64,000 bases of DNA from Halomonas sp. (lineage in GTDB: Bacteria; Pseudomonadota; Gammaproteobacteria; Pseudomonadales; Halomonadaceae). Below the pieces are notes generated by a model. The model searched no databases. It saw only the letters and a list, made by a program, of their open reading frames with translations, and was not told the DNA's origin. Each line of letters opens with the position of its first letter. Position 1 is the stretch's first letter. The position numbers and the translations under genes are program-made. Shown piece by piece: positions 18,075 to 27,855 of the stretch. The stretch spans positions 32,668-96,667 of the forward strand of contig NZ_JAFWFN010000084.1 in the NCBI RefSeq assembly GCF_017515565.1, written 5' to 3'.

Positions 18075-19982
18075 ATGCCACAGCGCCTTGATACGCTAAA
18101 AAACTCCGAGCAAGAGCTGCGTATTTTCCGTGTCAGGGCGCTGCTTGCCGTCTTGGTAGTTATTGTATTGACCAGTCTGCTGACTGGTCGCCTCGCTTAT
18201 TTGCAGATTACTCAGCATGACCTTTATAGCACTCGCTCAGAAAAAAACCGTGTGCGTGTTGAGCCGTTACCGCCCAACCGAGGGCTTATCTATGACCGTA
18301 ACGGAACCTTACTTGCTGAAAATCGCCCCACCTACAATCTGACCCTAGTTCGTGAGCGTGTCGATAATTTGGATGACACGCTGACGCTGCTGGTTGATCT
18401 TCTAGAGTTGCCCGAAGAGGATATCGACGCCTTTAATGTTCGCTCACGTCAGCGCCAGCGTCCGTTCCAGCCTGCGCTATTGATGAGTGATTTAAGCGAA
18501 AACCAAATTGCACGCCTTGCGGTAAACCGTCATCGATTGCCCGGTGTGGAAGTGGAAGCTCAGTTACTGCGCTACTATCCCGATGCCGAGGTGATGGCTC
18601 ATGCCCTAGGGTATGTGGGGCGCATTAACGCTGAAGAGATGCAAACCCTGGACACCGGCCGTTATGCAGGCACGCACTTTATTGGAAAAACCGGCGTAGA
18701 ACGGTTTTACGAAGACCAGTTACACGGCCAGGCAGGGCTACGCAAGGTAGAAACTAATGCACGTGGTCGTGTGTTAAGAGAGCTAGGGCGCACCGACCCC
18801 GTTCCTGGAGAAAACCTGACCCTTACACTGGATAAATCGCTACAGATGTTGGCCTATGAACTGATGGATGGCCGACGTGGATCTATTGTGGCGGTTATGC
18901 CGGATACAGGGGAAATTCTGGCGATGGTTTCAACGCCTGGCTTTGACAGTAACCAGTTTGTGACCGGTATCGATGTTGCTTCGTATAGGGCGCTCCAGGA
19001 AAATATCGACTTACCGCTATTTAATTGTGCTATCCGCGGGCACTATCCGCCCGGCTCCACCATTAAACCGTTCCTTGCTTTAGCGGGCTTAGTGGAGGGG
19101 GCAATTACGCCTGATAGCACGATAAACGATCCAGGGTTTTATCAATTACCCAATGATACTCGGCGCTACCGCAACTGGCTCCGCTGGGGCCATGGCCGGG
19201 TTGATATGGAGCGCTCTATAGCTGTTTCCAACAACACTTACTACTATTCGCTGGCGCACGACCTGGGTATCGACAAGCTACATGAGCAGATGAGTAACTT
19301 TGGCTTTGGCCAGCGGGTAGCCCACGATGTGCAAGGTGAAAGCACTGGACTGATGCCGTCTCGGGATTGGAAGCGTGGTCGTTTTAATCAGCCCTGGTAT
19401 CCGGGTGAAACGCTCTCGGTGGGTATTGGTCAAGGGTATTGGCAGGTGACCCCACTGCAGCTAGCCAGCGCAACGGCTGCCTTGGCGAATCGAGGTCATT
19501 GGGTGAAGCCACGCCTTGCTCTAGAAGTGGGTAATCAACCGGTTCCACGTGATCTCCCTGACACCTTGCCTGATATTGAGCTTGATAACGAAGGCTGGTG
19601 GGGGCGCATCTTTAGCGGTATGGAAAAAGTACTTACCGGTAGTGAGGGCACCGCCCGTCGTACTGGGGTGGGGCTTGAGTATCGTATGGGGGGTAAGTCG
19701 GGGACTGCTCAGGTCTTTTCGCTGGGGCAGGATCAGCGCTACAACGCAGAAGAGTTAGAAGAGCGCCTGCGAGATCACGCGCTTTTTATGGCCTTTGCGC
19801 CCCTTGAGAATCCACAAATTGCGGTATCGGTAATTGTTGAAAACGCTGGAGGGGGAAGTACCCACGCGGCGCACTTGGCTCGCGCGATGACCGATGCTTG
19901 GCTTCTAAAAGAGCGTGCGCCAGAGGTGGATGAAGTGCGTGATGCATTAGAAGAAGACTCTGTTGGCGTGGAGGGTAATTAA
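18075..19982 (+). CDS. mrdA: Penicillin-binding protein 2 (elongasome transpeptidase)
   Basis: D,D-transpeptidase of the rod complex, 635 residues, inner membrane with a periplasmic catalytic domain. A single N-terminal helix spans residues 22-44 (RALLAVLVVIVLTSLLTG). A pedestal region follows with RGLIYDRNGTLLAENRPTYNL, then the transpeptidase domain. The catalytic motifs are PGSTIKP with Ser328, SNN in AVSNNTYYY, and KSGTAQ. It overlaps rodA by one base (TAATG), so the enzyme and its glycosyltransferase partner are made together. Confidence 0.97.
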   Translation: MPQRLDTLKNSEQELRIFRVRALLAVLVVIVLTSLLTGRLAYLQITQHDLYSTRSEKNRVRVEPLPPNRGLIYDRNGTLLAENRPTYNLTLVRERVDNLDDTLTLLVDLLELPEEDIDAFNVRSRQRQRPFQPALLMSDLSENQIARLAVNRHRLPGVEVEAQLLRYYPDAEVMAHALGYVGRINAEEMQTLDTGRYAGTHFIGKTGVERFYEDQLHGQAGLRKVETNARGRVLRELGRTDPVPGENLTLTLDKSLQMLAYELMDGRRGSIVAVMPDTGEILAMVSTPGFDSNQFVTGIDVASYRALQENIDLPLFNCAIRGHYPPGSTIKPFLALAGLVEGAITPDSTINDPGFYQLPNDTRRYRNWLRWGHGRVDMERSIAVSNNTYYYSLAHDLGIDKLHEQMSNFGFGQRVAHDVQGESTGLMPSRDWKRGRFNQPWYPGETLSVGIGQGYWQVTPLQLASATAALANRGHWVKPRLALEVGNQPVPRDLPDTLPDIELDNEGWWGRIFSGMEKVLTGSEGTARRTGVGLEYRMGGKSGTAQVFSLGQDQRYNAEELEERLRDHALFMAFAPLENPQIAVSVIVENAGGGSTHAAHLARAMTDAWLLKERAPEVDEVRDALEEDSVGVEGN

Positions 19983-21145
19983 TGGCGGCCTGGCAGACAC
20001 TCTCCCGTTCTTTTCGTAGTTACCCCGTGCGGCCTCCAAGTAGCGGTATTGCGCGACGTAAAAGCATTTGGGAGCGTATTCATCTCGACCCTTGGTTGAT
20101 AGGCATGCTGCTGGTGCTCATGGTGGCGGGTCTGTTTGTCCTCTACAGTGCTTCTGGCCAGCGTATCGAAGCAGTCGTGGCCCAAGCCATTCGTTTTGGC
20201 GTTGCACTGGTCGGCATGGTCATTATTGCGCAATTCTCTCCCTCTACTTTCCTGCGTTGGGCACCTTTTGCTTATGGTGTGGGGCTTGCCATGCTTATTG
20301 CGGTAGAACTCGTTGGAGATGTGGGGATGGGGGCTAAGCGGTGGCTAGTCATTCCTGGTGTTATACGCTTTCAACCCTCCGAGATGATGAAGCTAGCCGT
20401 ACCGTTGATGGTGGCGGCTTACCTGAACCGCTGCCCGCTGCCGCCCCGCCTTCGCGATATTGCGGTGTGTGGCTTAATCATTGGTTTGCCCGTTGTGCTG
20501 ACGGCTATTCAGCCAGATTTAGGCACCTCGTTACTAGTGACTAGCGCGGCAGTAATTGTAGTGCTGTTGGCAGGTCTTTCCTGGCGGCTTATCGGCTTTG
20601 TTGGCGCACTAGTTGCCGCTGGGTTGCCGCTGCTGTGGATGAATATGCATAACTATCAGCGTCAGAGGGTGCTGACGTTTCTAGACCCGGAAAGCGACCC
20701 TTTAGGTGCGGGGTGGAATATTATCCAGTCTACCACGGCAATTGGCAGTGGTGGTTTATGGGGCAAAGGCTGGTTGGACGGTACTCAATCCCAGCTTGAG
20801 TTTCTCCCAGAACGCCATACGGATTTTATTATTGCAGTATTGGGCGAAGAGTTTGGTCTTGTCGGAATGTTATTGCTACTGGCGCTTTATGTCATGATTG
20901 TGGGGCGCGGGATGTGGTTAGCCACGTCTTCCCAGGATACTTTCGGGCGGCTGGTGGCGGGCAGTATTATTCTGACGTTTTTCATTTATGTTTTTGTTAA
21001 TGTCGGTATGGTCAGCGGCATTCTGCCGGTGGTTGGTGTGCCGCTACCCTTAGTGAGTTACGGCGGCACCTCAAGCGTGACCTTATTGGCTGGGTTCGGT
21101 ATTCTCATGTCGATTCATGCGCATCGTCGTTTGTTACCGCGCTGA
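19982..21145 (+). CDS. rodA: Peptidoglycan glycosyltransferase RodA (SEDS family)
   Basis: Polymerises lipid II glycan strands during cell elongation, as partner of PBP2. The 387-residue protein has about ten membrane helices. SEDS landmarks are GAKRWLVIPGVIRFQPSEMMKL, TAIQPDLGTSL, the long periplasmic loop with the putative catalytic Asp region (WLDGTQSQLEFLPERHTDFI), and the C-terminal PLVSYGGTSS. It directly follows mrdA. The N-terminus is longer than in E. coli by about 15 residues before the first helix. Confidence 0.97.
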   Translation: MAAWQTLSRSFRSYPVRPPSSGIARRKSIWERIHLDPWLIGMLLVLMVAGLFVLYSASGQRIEAVVAQAIRFGVALVGMVIIAQFSPSTFLRWAPFAYGVGLAMLIAVELVGDVGMGAKRWLVIPGVIRFQPSEMMKLAVPLMVAAYLNRCPLPPRLRDIAVCGLIIGLPVVLTAIQPDLGTSLLVTSAAVIVVLLAGLSWRLIGFVGALVAAGLPLLWMNMHNYQRQRVLTFLDPESDPLGAGWNIIQSTTAIGSGGLWGKGWLDGTQSQLEFLPERHTDFIIAVLGEEFGLVGMLLLLALYVMIVGRGMWLATSSQDTFGRLVAGSIILTFFIYVFVNVGMVSGILPVVGVPLPLVSYGGTSSVTLLAGFGILMSIHAHRRLLPR

Positions 21146-21184
21146 TGGTCTAAGCGTTATGGTTTTCACAGGAGTGGTGAGTTA

Positions 21185-22207
21185 ATGAACAGGGCCCGAA
21201 ACAACGCAGGTAGTTATTTGATGGCTGTCGTAATGGCATGCTCAATCCCTGCCGTATGGGCTGAGGAGCAGGCGCATTTTGACCCGCAGCACCATGAGCG
21301 TACCCAGCAGTTGGTTGATGAACTGGTAGCCCAAGGATTGCCAGAAGCTTGGCTGACAGAAACATTCAACCAAGCCAACTATAGCCAGGGCGTGCTGGAT
21401 GCTATGGAGGGTGCGGCTGAGCGCCGCCTAAGCTGGCATGAGTATCGGGAAATATTCATGACCGATCAGCGAATCGAGGAGGGCGCTGCTTTTATCCAGG
21501 AACATGCAGATACGCTCGCCCGTGCTGAAGAGGTATATGGGGTTCCCCGTGAGGTTATTACCGCTATTATTGGCGTGGAAACCTACTATGGGCGCCATAA
21601 AGGTCGCCATCGGGTACTCGATTCGCTGGCAACATTGGCATTTCATCACCCGGTGCGTGGCGATTTCTTCCGCGGTGAGCTGGCTGCATTCTTACAGATT
21701 GCTCATGAGCAGGGTGTTGAGCCAACAGCGCTATATGGCTCCTATGCTGGCGCCATGGGCTATCCGCAATTTATCCCTACTAGTTACCAAGCCTATGCCG
21801 TTGATTTCGACGACGACGGTATTCGTGACCTATGGGAAAATCCTGTCGATGCGATTGGCAGCGTGGCCAATTATTTCGCGGTGCATGGTTGGCAGCGTGA
21901 CGGCACTATTTATCACGAAGCGAGTGGGCCCAGCTCACCGCCAGAGACACTAAGCTTTAATCAAACGCGTTCGCCCACGGTTACCGTGGCGGATGTAGTA
22001 GATGCAGGGATTGAGCCTGAGACAGTGCTCGAACCAACGCTTCCCGCCGTACCCTTGATGCTGGAGTTCGCCGACGGCAGTATCCGCTACCGGTTGGGTG
22101 AGTACAATTTCTACGTTATTACCCGATACAACCACAGCCATCTCTACGCAATGGCGGTGGCGGAGTTATCTGAAGCCATTGAGCGGCAGGTAGAGGACCA
22201 AGGATGA
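21185..22207 (+). CDS. mltB: Membrane-bound lytic murein transglycosylase B
   Basis: Cleaves peptidoglycan glycan strands with anhydro-MurNAc formation (GH103). The protein has 340 residues with an N-terminal signal sequence ending around PAVWAEE. The catalytic acid is Glu132 in TAIIGVETYYGRHKG, and the AGAMGYPQFIPTSYQ and DFDDDGIRDLWENPVDAIGS segments are typical. E. coli MltB is a lipoprotein; here VVMACS is a poor lipobox, so the mature protein may be soluble in the periplasm. It overlaps rlpA by 4 bp. Confidence 0.94.
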   Translation: MNRARNNAGSYLMAVVMACSIPAVWAEEQAHFDPQHHERTQQLVDELVAQGLPEAWLTETFNQANYSQGVLDAMEGAAERRLSWHEYREIFMTDQRIEEGAAFIQEHADTLARAEEVYGVPREVITAIIGVETYYGRHKGRHRVLDSLATLAFHHPVRGDFFRGELAAFLQIAHEQGVEPTALYGSYAGAMGYPQFIPTSYQAYAVDFDDDGIRDLWENPVDAIGSVANYFAVHGWQRDGTIYHEASGPSSPPETLSFNQTRSPTVTVADVVDAGIEPETVLEPTLPAVPLMLEFADGSIRYRLGEYNFYVITRYNHSHLYAMAVAELSEAIERQVEDQG

Positions 22208-23217
22208 AAACAGTGCTGACAGATGTCCGGGGTGTGGCTGGAGCTGTCACTATCGTGGCCCTAATGAGTGGCTGCGCTAGTCAAGAAACCCAGCGAGCCA
22301 GTGTTGATACGGATCGCCCTTCGAGTGCTTCCACATCGAGTAGCGCTGTTGCAACTGGCGGTTCCAGTAGTGCTGGCACTAGCGGTGGGCGCTACGCGAT
22401 GTCAGGTGATGCTTATCCGCTTGAGCCACCGGATGTAAGCAAAGTACCGGATGCTGAACCGCGCATTGAGCCTTTATCGCGTGCGGGCAATCGCTCAACC
22501 TATGAGGTGTGGGGTGAAACCTACAGGGTGTTGCCTGATTCAAAAGGGTATGCACGGCAGGGCACGGCCTCCTGGTACGGCGAGAAATTCCATGGTTACG
22601 CCACGTCTAACGGTGAAATTTACGACATGTACAAAATGACGGCTGCCCACCGTTCTTTGCCGTTGCCAACCTTTGCCCGAGTGACCAGTTTAGATAACGG
22701 TGAGTCAGTGATTGTGCGGGTGAATGATCGTGGACCCTTCCATAGTGATCGTGAAATCGACCTTTCTTACGCGGCGGCGGCACGCTTAGGGTTTTTAGAA
22801 AATGGTACTGGGCCGGTTCGCGTCGAAGCGATAGACCCTGCTCAATGGCTTGCGGAACGGGGCAGAGGTGGCAGCGCATCAGAGACAAGAACGGCAACGG
22901 CTCAAGCTGCTCCTGCTTCAAGTACTTCAGCATCCACAGCAGAAGCGCCCCAGCGACAAGCTGTCTCTCAAGCACAAACGGCTAGTGGACAAGAAGCGGG
23001 AACTGCTGTGTATCTGCAAATTGCCGCGCTGGGAACTGCCGAAGGCGCTGAGCAACTGCAGCGGCGTCTGCAGGGTGAGCTTGCACACTCAGTACGCGTA
23101 ATGAGTGATGCAGACGTTCACCGTGTGCAGGTAGGGCCGGTAATGCCTGCCCAAGAGACGCAAGCCCGAGAGGCATTGCGCCACGCAGGTTTCCCACAAG
23201 TGTTTGTCGTGAGATAA
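22204..23217 (+). CDS. rlpA: Septal-ring lytic transglycosylase / rare lipoprotein A (DPBB plus SPOR)
   Basis: Outer-membrane lipoprotein of 337 residues that, in Pseudomonas, cleaves denuded glycan strands at the division site. The signal ends at a lipobox (LMSGC, Cys near residue 23). A Ser/Thr-rich linker follows, then a double-psi beta-barrel with ASWYGEKFHGYATSNGE and VRVNDRGPFHSDREIDLS, containing the catalytic Glu and Asp. A second low-complexity Ala/Ser/Thr linker leads to a C-terminal SPOR domain (residues about 265-337, AVYLQIAALGTAEGAEQLQ) that binds stem-less peptidoglycan. It sits in the mrdA-rodA-mltB-rlpA-dacA run found in many gammaproteobacteria. Confidence 0.95.
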   Translation: MKTVLTDVRGVAGAVTIVALMSGCASQETQRASVDTDRPSSASTSSSAVATGGSSSAGTSGGRYAMSGDAYPLEPPDVSKVPDAEPRIEPLSRAGNRSTYEVWGETYRVLPDSKGYARQGTASWYGEKFHGYATSNGEIYDMYKMTAAHRSLPLPTFARVTSLDNGESVIVRVNDRGPFHSDREIDLSYAAAARLGFLENGTGPVRVEAIDPAQWLAERGRGGSASETRTATAQAAPASSTSASTAEAPQRQAVSQAQTASGQEAGTAVYLQIAALGTAEGAEQLQRRLQGELAHSVRVMSDADVHRVQVGPVMPAQETQAREALRHAGFPQVFVVR

Positions 23218-23287
23218 GTCGCCCTTTTATTTATCCTTAATGGCGTGTCTCGTCACGTCCATTTTCTATGTAGGTGAGAAGTTAGTA

Positions 23288-24487
23288 ATGAATATAGTAA
23301 TGTCGTTTCGTCGTTCAGCTCAGCTCTGCTTGTTTGCGGCAATGACGGTGGTAGCGCTACCTGCCTCGGCCCAGCCGGCTCCTCAGCCACAGACAATTAT
23401 TCCAGCTGCGCCACAGCTTGCGGCAAGCTCGTGGATACTGATGGATGCTCATAGCGGTCGTGTGCTTGCTGAGCATAACTCCGATGAGCGTTTGCCCCCG
23501 GCAAGTCTCACCAAGCTGATGACCGCTTACCTAGTCGAGCGTGAGCTGGATCGCGGCACCATTAGCCTCACCGACATGGTGAACATCAGCGAGAGAGCAT
23601 GGCGCACCGGCGGCTCCAAGATGTTTATTGAAGTGGGCGATCGTGTCTCAGTCGATGACCTGTTGCATGGCATAATTATTGTTTCAGGCAACGATGCCAG
23701 TGTCGCTATTGCCGAGCACTTGGCTGGGGGGGAAGCACCCTTTGCGGATTTAATGAACCAGCATGCCACGCGTTTAGGCATGAATAACACAAACTTTCAA
23801 AATGCCACCGGGCTGCCGGGTGATAATCACTACTCAACCGCTCGCGATATGGCGCTGCTTTCCCAATACATCATTAATGATTACCCTGAGCACTATGCGA
23901 TCTATTCCGAGCGCACCTTCACCTTTAGCGGCATCGACCAACCCAACCGCAATCGGCTGCTGTGGCGCGACCCCACGGTTGATGGCTTGAAAACCGGCTG
24001 GACAACAGAGGCCGGTTACGGCTTGGTAGCCTCAGCCAAGCGTGATGATATGCGTCTAATATCTGTTGTGATGGGTACAAATTCAGAGGAGGCGCGTGCT
24101 CAAGAGACGCAGAAACTGCTCAGCTACGGCTTTCGCTTCTATGAAACCATGAAACTCTATGAGCGAGGCGCTGTGCTTGCGACGCCGCGAGTGTGGGGTG
24201 GCGAAATGAACGAGCTACGGGTTGGGGTCAACGAAGAAGTATTCATGACGCTACCGCGCAATCGCAATGAAGAGCTTCGCGCGCGCCTTAATCTCAAGCA
24301 AGATCTGCAAGCGCCCGTTGCTGTAGGCGATGAAGTAGGTACCTTAGAAGTGTATCTTGGCGAGGATATGGTTGGTGACCGTCAACTGGTTGCCCTTGAA
24401 AATGTTGAAGAGGGTGGATTGTTTAAGCGGTTGTTTGATCAGGTCAGGCGCTTTTTCAGCGGCTTGGTCAGTAACTTCACCAGCTAA
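23288..24487 (+). CDS. dacA: D-alanyl-D-alanine carboxypeptidase (PBP5/6 type)
   Basis: Trims the terminal D-Ala from peptidoglycan stem peptides in the periplasm. I start at the ATG at 23288, with AGGTGAG nine bases upstream, giving 399 residues and a signal peptide ending at PASAQP. The serine-protease-like motifs are SLTK with Ser73, SGN in VSGNDASVA, and KTG in DGLKTGWTTEAG. The C-terminal PBP5_C beta domain follows, and the end (LFKRLFDQVRRFFSGLVSN) is an amphipathic membrane anchor. The 111 bp after it show no terminator I can see. Confidence 0.95.
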   Translation: MNIVMSFRRSAQLCLFAAMTVVALPASAQPAPQPQTIIPAAPQLAASSWILMDAHSGRVLAEHNSDERLPPASLTKLMTAYLVERELDRGTISLTDMVNISERAWRTGGSKMFIEVGDRVSVDDLLHGIIIVSGNDASVAIAEHLAGGEAPFADLMNQHATRLGMNNTNFQNATGLPGDNHYSTARDMALLSQYIINDYPEHYAIYSERTFTFSGIDQPNRNRLLWRDPTVDGLKTGWTTEAGYGLVASAKRDDMRLISVVMGTNSEEARAQETQKLLSYGFRFYETMKLYERGAVLATPRVWGGEMNELRVGVNEEVFMTLPRNRNEELRARLNLKQDLQAPVAVGDEVGTLEVYLGEDMVGDRQLVALENVEEGGLFKRLFDQVRRFFSGLVSNFTS

Positions 24488-24598
24488 TGCCGTACGCTTT
24501 TCTCTAGTTAATGGCACTTTCTTTAGAGGGCTAGGGGCACGGTCGATGGCCTTGGCTCCTAGTTACCCGCTCTCTTATTTGGTAATTGAAGGCAACTT

Positions 24599-24910
24599 AT
24601 GAAAAAGGATGCAAAAAAAGGGCTTCGCGACTTGCGGCAGCCTGCCGCGCCCCCACCTCCCAAAATTACCTTTCCTTGTGATTACTCGCTGAAAGTGGTG
24701 GGCGATGCTGCTGAAGACTTTGCAGCCTGCGTGTGTCAAGTAATCCATAGGCATGCGCCTGGTTTTGATGAAAGCCTCATTCAGGTGGTGGATAGCCGCA
24801 ACGGTCGTTTTCAGTCGGTGCGTATTGTAATTAAGGCAACGGGCGAACAACAGCTTAGTCAGTTGTTTGACGCTTTAAAAGCCACTGGCCGCGTGCACAT
24901 GGTGGTGTAG
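24599..24910 (+). CDS. YbeD-like protein (DUF493)
   Basis: Small protein of 103 residues of the UPF0250/DUF493 family. It has a Lys/Pro-rich N-terminus ([14 protein letters not shown] is the start of the fold) and a ferredoxin-like alpha/beta ACT-type core ([23 protein letters not shown]). Its biochemical role is not established. In E. coli ybeD also lies between dacA and lipB, as here; it is 2 bp upstream of lipB. A regulatory role near lipoate metabolism has been suggested from this context only. Confidence 0.88.
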   Translation: MKKDAKKGLRDLRQPAAPPPPKITFPCDYSLKVVGDAAEDFAACVCQVIHRHAPGFDESLIQVVDSRNGRFQSVRIVIKATGEQQLSQLFDALKATGRVHMVV

Positions 24911-24912
24911 CA

Positions 24913-25557
24913 ATGAACGCCCCCATTGAGCTTCATCGTCTTGGCCGCAGCGCGTACTTGCCCGTGTGGGAATCAATGCGTGCGCTGACTGATACGCGAG
25001 GCGAAGCAACCTCCGATCAGTTTTGGCTCGTCGAGCATGACCCTGTGTTTACCCAAGGGCAGGCAGGTAAACCTGAGCATTTATTAATGCCGGGTGATAT
25101 TCCCGTGGTACAAACTGACCGTGGCGGCCAAGTTACATACCACGGCCCTGGTCAGGTAGTGCTCTATCCGCTGTTAGATATTCGCCGCAGCAAGATTGGT
25201 GTGCGTGACCTGGTTACCGCCCTTGAAAATGCAGTGATTAGCGTACTCAGTGAGTATGGGGTTAGTGCTCGCGCTAGGCCAGATGCACCGGGAGTATATG
25301 TGGATACGGCGCTAGGGGAGGCAAAAATTGCCTCGCTAGGATTACGTATTAGGCGGGGGGCAAGCTATCACGGTGTGGCGCTCAATGTAGATGCAGATCT
25401 ATCCCCGTTTGCGCGTATCAATCCCTGTGGGTATGCCGGCATGCCGGTAACCCGTTTAGCAGATCTGGTCGCAATCAAGCCTGATCATCAAGTGGGGGAG
25501 CAACTAGCGTTTGCATTAGCCGCAGAGCTAAAGCGTGAGCTAGTAACCATCGCATAA
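24913..25557 (+). CDS. lipB: Octanoyl-[acyl-carrier-protein]:protein N-octanoyltransferase
   Basis: Transfers the octanoyl group from ACP to lipoyl domains, the first step of lipoate assembly. The protein has 214 residues. The family motifs are [20 protein letters not shown], the catalytic Lys in [12 protein letters not shown], and the catalytic Cys in [12 protein letters not shown]. It converges on lipA, the next enzyme of the pathway, with a striking inverted-repeat structure between the two genes. Confidence 0.96.
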   Translation: MNAPIELHRLGRSAYLPVWESMRALTDTRGEATSDQFWLVEHDPVFTQGQAGKPEHLLMPGDIPVVQTDRGGQVTYHGPGQVVLYPLLDIRRSKIGVRDLVTALENAVISVLSEYGVSARARPDAPGVYVDTALGEAKIASLGLRIRRGASYHGVALNVDADLSPFARINPCGYAGMPVTRLADLVAIKPDHQVGEQLAFALAAELKRELVTIA

Positions 25558-25595
25558 CGGTAGTACCAAAAAATCGGCGGTATAATTTAGGAGGT

Positions 25596-25657
25596 TGCCG
25601 CTGTAAATAGGAGAGGGTATCTCCAACGTGCTCTCAGCACGCACATTTACAGCGGCA
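25596..25657. repeat. Perfect inverted repeat folding as a three-way junction
   Basis: A 13-bp perfect closing stem (25596-25608 with 25645-25657) encloses two perfect hairpins: a 5-bp stem GGAGA/TCTCC (25610-25614 with 25620-25624) and a 6-bp stem CGTGCT/AGCACG (25627-25632 with 25636-25641). Joining strands are only 1, 2 and 3 bases. It lies between the converging lipB and lipA genes and has no T-run on either strand, so it is not a standard terminator. It may be a transcript-end structure, a small structured RNA or a short mobile repeat. Confidence 0.75.
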
Positions 25658-25665
25658 TAGGCGTG

Positions 25666-26718
25666 TTAGCCTACGTTCAATGCGGGAATCCGGCCGGTAT
25701 CTGTTTCTTGGCCTGGCACGGCTGCAGGTGAAGCAAGACCGAGATTGTTTTTCTCAAACACGCGGTCAGCACGATAGCTAGAGCGCACCAAAGGCCCTGA
25801 GGGGACTTCCATAAAGCCTTTTTCTAGGCCCAGTACGCGGTAGCGGTCGAACTCTTCTGGGGTTACCCAGCGTTCTACGGCAAGGTGGTTTTTGGTCGGG
25901 CGCAGGTATTGACCAAGAGTTACGATATCAACGCCAATCTCACGTAGGTCGTCGAAGGTCTGTAAGATCTCTTCGTCAGTCTCACCGAGTCCTAACATCA
26001 AGCTGGTTTTAGTAATGATATCGGGACGATGCTGCTTAGCATGCGCCAAAACATCGAGCGTTTTGCGATAGCCAGCGCGTGGATCCCGTACCTTTTGGGT
26101 TAAGCGTTCTACAGTTTCAACATTCTGGGCAAACACCTCCAGCCCGGAGTCCACAACCCGTTCAATAGCGTCTTTTTGTCCATCAAAGTCGGGGGTTAGC
26201 GCTTCAACAACAACCTCTGGCGTGCGCGCCTTAATAGCGCGAATACAGTTGGCATAATGTGTCGCGCCACCGTCGTCTAAATCATCGCGATCGACGGAGG
26301 TAAGCACGATATAGCGAAGCCCCATTAATTCAACCGACTTGGCCGTGTTTTCAGGCTCTTCTGTGTCCAGCCAACCTTTAGGGTTGCCAGTATCTACTGC
26401 ACAAAAGCGGCATGCGCGGGTACATACGGAGCCCATCAGCATAATGGTAGCGGTACCGTTGCTCCAGCATTCGCCCATATTGGGGCAATGCGATTCGGCG
26501 CACACGGTGCTAAGGCGGTGAGTAGCGACATTTTTCTTAACCGCTTCAAACCGTTCGCCACCAGGAATCTGAGCGCGTAACCACTTAGGCTTACGCTCAA
26601 GAGAAGGGGCATCCGCCTGCGCTTTGCGTTGCTTCATGCCGTCTTTGATCACCGTCATGCCGTGTTCATTGCGGAATTTTTCACCGCTGGGCACACGCTG
26701 TGAGGGGTTATTGCTCAT
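25666..26718 (-). CDS. lipA: Lipoyl synthase
   Basis: Radical-SAM enzyme that inserts two sulfurs into protein-bound octanoate. The protein has 350 residues. The auxiliary cluster motif [12 protein letters not shown] and the radical-SAM motif CTRACRFC are present, as are the GLGETDEEI segment and the C-terminal PLVRSSYRA with the conserved Ser ligand. I start at MSNNPSQRV (26718), which has GAGAGG nine bases before it; an ATG at 26757 has no such site. The gene faces lipB rather than forming an operon with it. Confidence 0.96.
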   Translation of the reverse strand: MSNNPSQRVPSGEKFRNEHGMTVIKDGMKQRKAQADAPSLERKPKWLRAQIPGGERFEAVKKNVATHRLSTVCAESHCPNMGECWSNGTATIMLMGSVCTRACRFCAVDTGNPKGWLDTEEPENTAKSVELMGLRYIVLTSVDRDDLDDGGATHYANCIRAIKARTPEVVVEALTPDFDGQKDAIERVVDSGLEVFAQNVETVERLTQKVRDPRAGYRKTLDVLAHAKQHRPDIITKTSLMLGLGETDEEILQTFDDLREIGVDIVTLGQYLRPTKNHLAVERWVTPEEFDRYRVLGLEKGFMEVPSGPLVRSSYRADRVFEKNNLGLASPAAVPGQETDTGRIPALNVG

Positions 26719-26868
26719 AGAAAAGAGCCTCTCGACTGTGCGGCAGGCCAGCATCACTCCGCGTTAAAACTGACCAAGCCCTGAGTACGCTAAATCATAC
26801 GTAGGTAGTAGGGTAATGTAACATATCTCATAGAGAACAAGACACTCTAGGCACGTTTCATGCGCTGC

Positions 26869-27855
26869 CTAAACAGGGAGCATAGGCAGGCAAGAGACAC
26901 CGTGACTGGGTAACGGGCTTGAGGGCGTTTGAAAGTAGCGGCGATACTCGTCTAAATGCTCCCGGGTAAAGCGTAAAAAGAGCTCCGCAACCGGCGTGGG
27001 GAAATGGTCACGGCGGTGAACGGCGCACCAAGAGCGGCGGATAGGAAAGTTGGGTAATGCCAGCGATGCGAGTAACCCCTGCTCAAGCTCTAGCTGTACC
27101 GCTAAACATGGGAGTACCGCAATGCCCAGGTGCGCCATGACGCCCTGTTTGATCGCTTCGTTGGTGCCTAATTCTATGCGATGGGGAAGGCCCACCTCTT
27201 GGTCGGCTGCCAGCTGTTCAAAGGCATTGCGTACCCCCGAGCCGGGTTCGCGCATTAAGACGTAATGGCGGGCAAAATCAGCTAGAGAGGGTGCAGGGGA
27301 GTGTAATAGCGGGTGGTCAGGCCATACGACGGCGATTAGCTCATTATCTAAAATGGGCATAACGACCAAGCCGTCGTCGTCAGGCACCATTGCCATAATC
27401 ACTACGTCGTCTTTCTGTTGCGCTAGCCTTTCAAGCGCTTGGCTACGGTTACACACTTTTAAGCGTATTCGAACGTCAGGATAGCGCGCACGAAAGCGAG
27501 CAAGCAGGTAAGGCACTACATATTGGGCGGATGAAACGGCCGCGATATTAAGTTCGCCGCTAATTTTGCCGTTAATGTCCGAGAGGTTCATCTGAAGCCG
27601 AGAAAGTTGACCAATGATCTCTCGGGTAGAGAGTGCCAACGTGTCCGCTGCGGGCAGTACATGGAGAGTTTTGCCCGCATATTTAAACAGCGGTTGGCCT
27701 ACTGCCTGCTCAAGCTGACGGATCTGAGCGCTGACAGCGGGTTGGGTAAGGCCGAGCTGTTCTGCCGCGCGGGAATAAGAGCGCTGGCGATGCACTTCCT
27801 GAAATACTTGGAGTTGACGAAAGGTCAGGCGGTTTAGCAGCGTAGGGGACGACAT
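26869..27855 (-). CDS. LysR-family transcriptional regulator (CbbR-like)
   Basis: Regulator of 328 residues. The helix-turn-helix covers FRQLQVFQEVHRQRSYSRAA and GLTQPAVSAQIRQLEQAVG; the effector-binding domain follows (GELNIAAVSSAQYVVPYLLARF). These segments resemble CbbR, the Calvin-cycle regulator, but no Calvin genes are seen here and many CbbR-like proteins have other roles. It is divergent from the DUF3141 gene, the usual arrangement of a LysR protein and its target, so that gene is the first candidate target. Confidence 0.85.
   Translation of the reverse strand: MSSPTLLNRLTFRQLQVFQEVHRQRSYSRAAEQLGLTQPAVSAQIRQLEQAVGQPLFKYAGKTLHVLPAADTLALSTREIIGQLSRLQMNLSDINGKISGELNIAAVSSAQYVVPYLLARFRARYPDVRIRLKVCNRSQALERLAQQKDDVVIMAMVPDDDGLVVMPILDNELIAVVWPDHPLLHSPAPSLADFARHYVLMREPGSGVRNAFEQLAADQEVGLPHRIELGTNEAIKQGVMAHLGIAVLPCLAVQLELEQGLLASLALPNFPIRRSWCAVHRRDHFPTPVAELFLRFTREHLDEYRRYFQTPSSPLPSHGVSCLPMLPV

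Noticed and set aside
25596-25657. Hammerhead-type ribozyme in the three-way junction
   Set aside because: The joints are 1, 2 and 3 bases and lack the conserved CUGAUGA and GAAA core.
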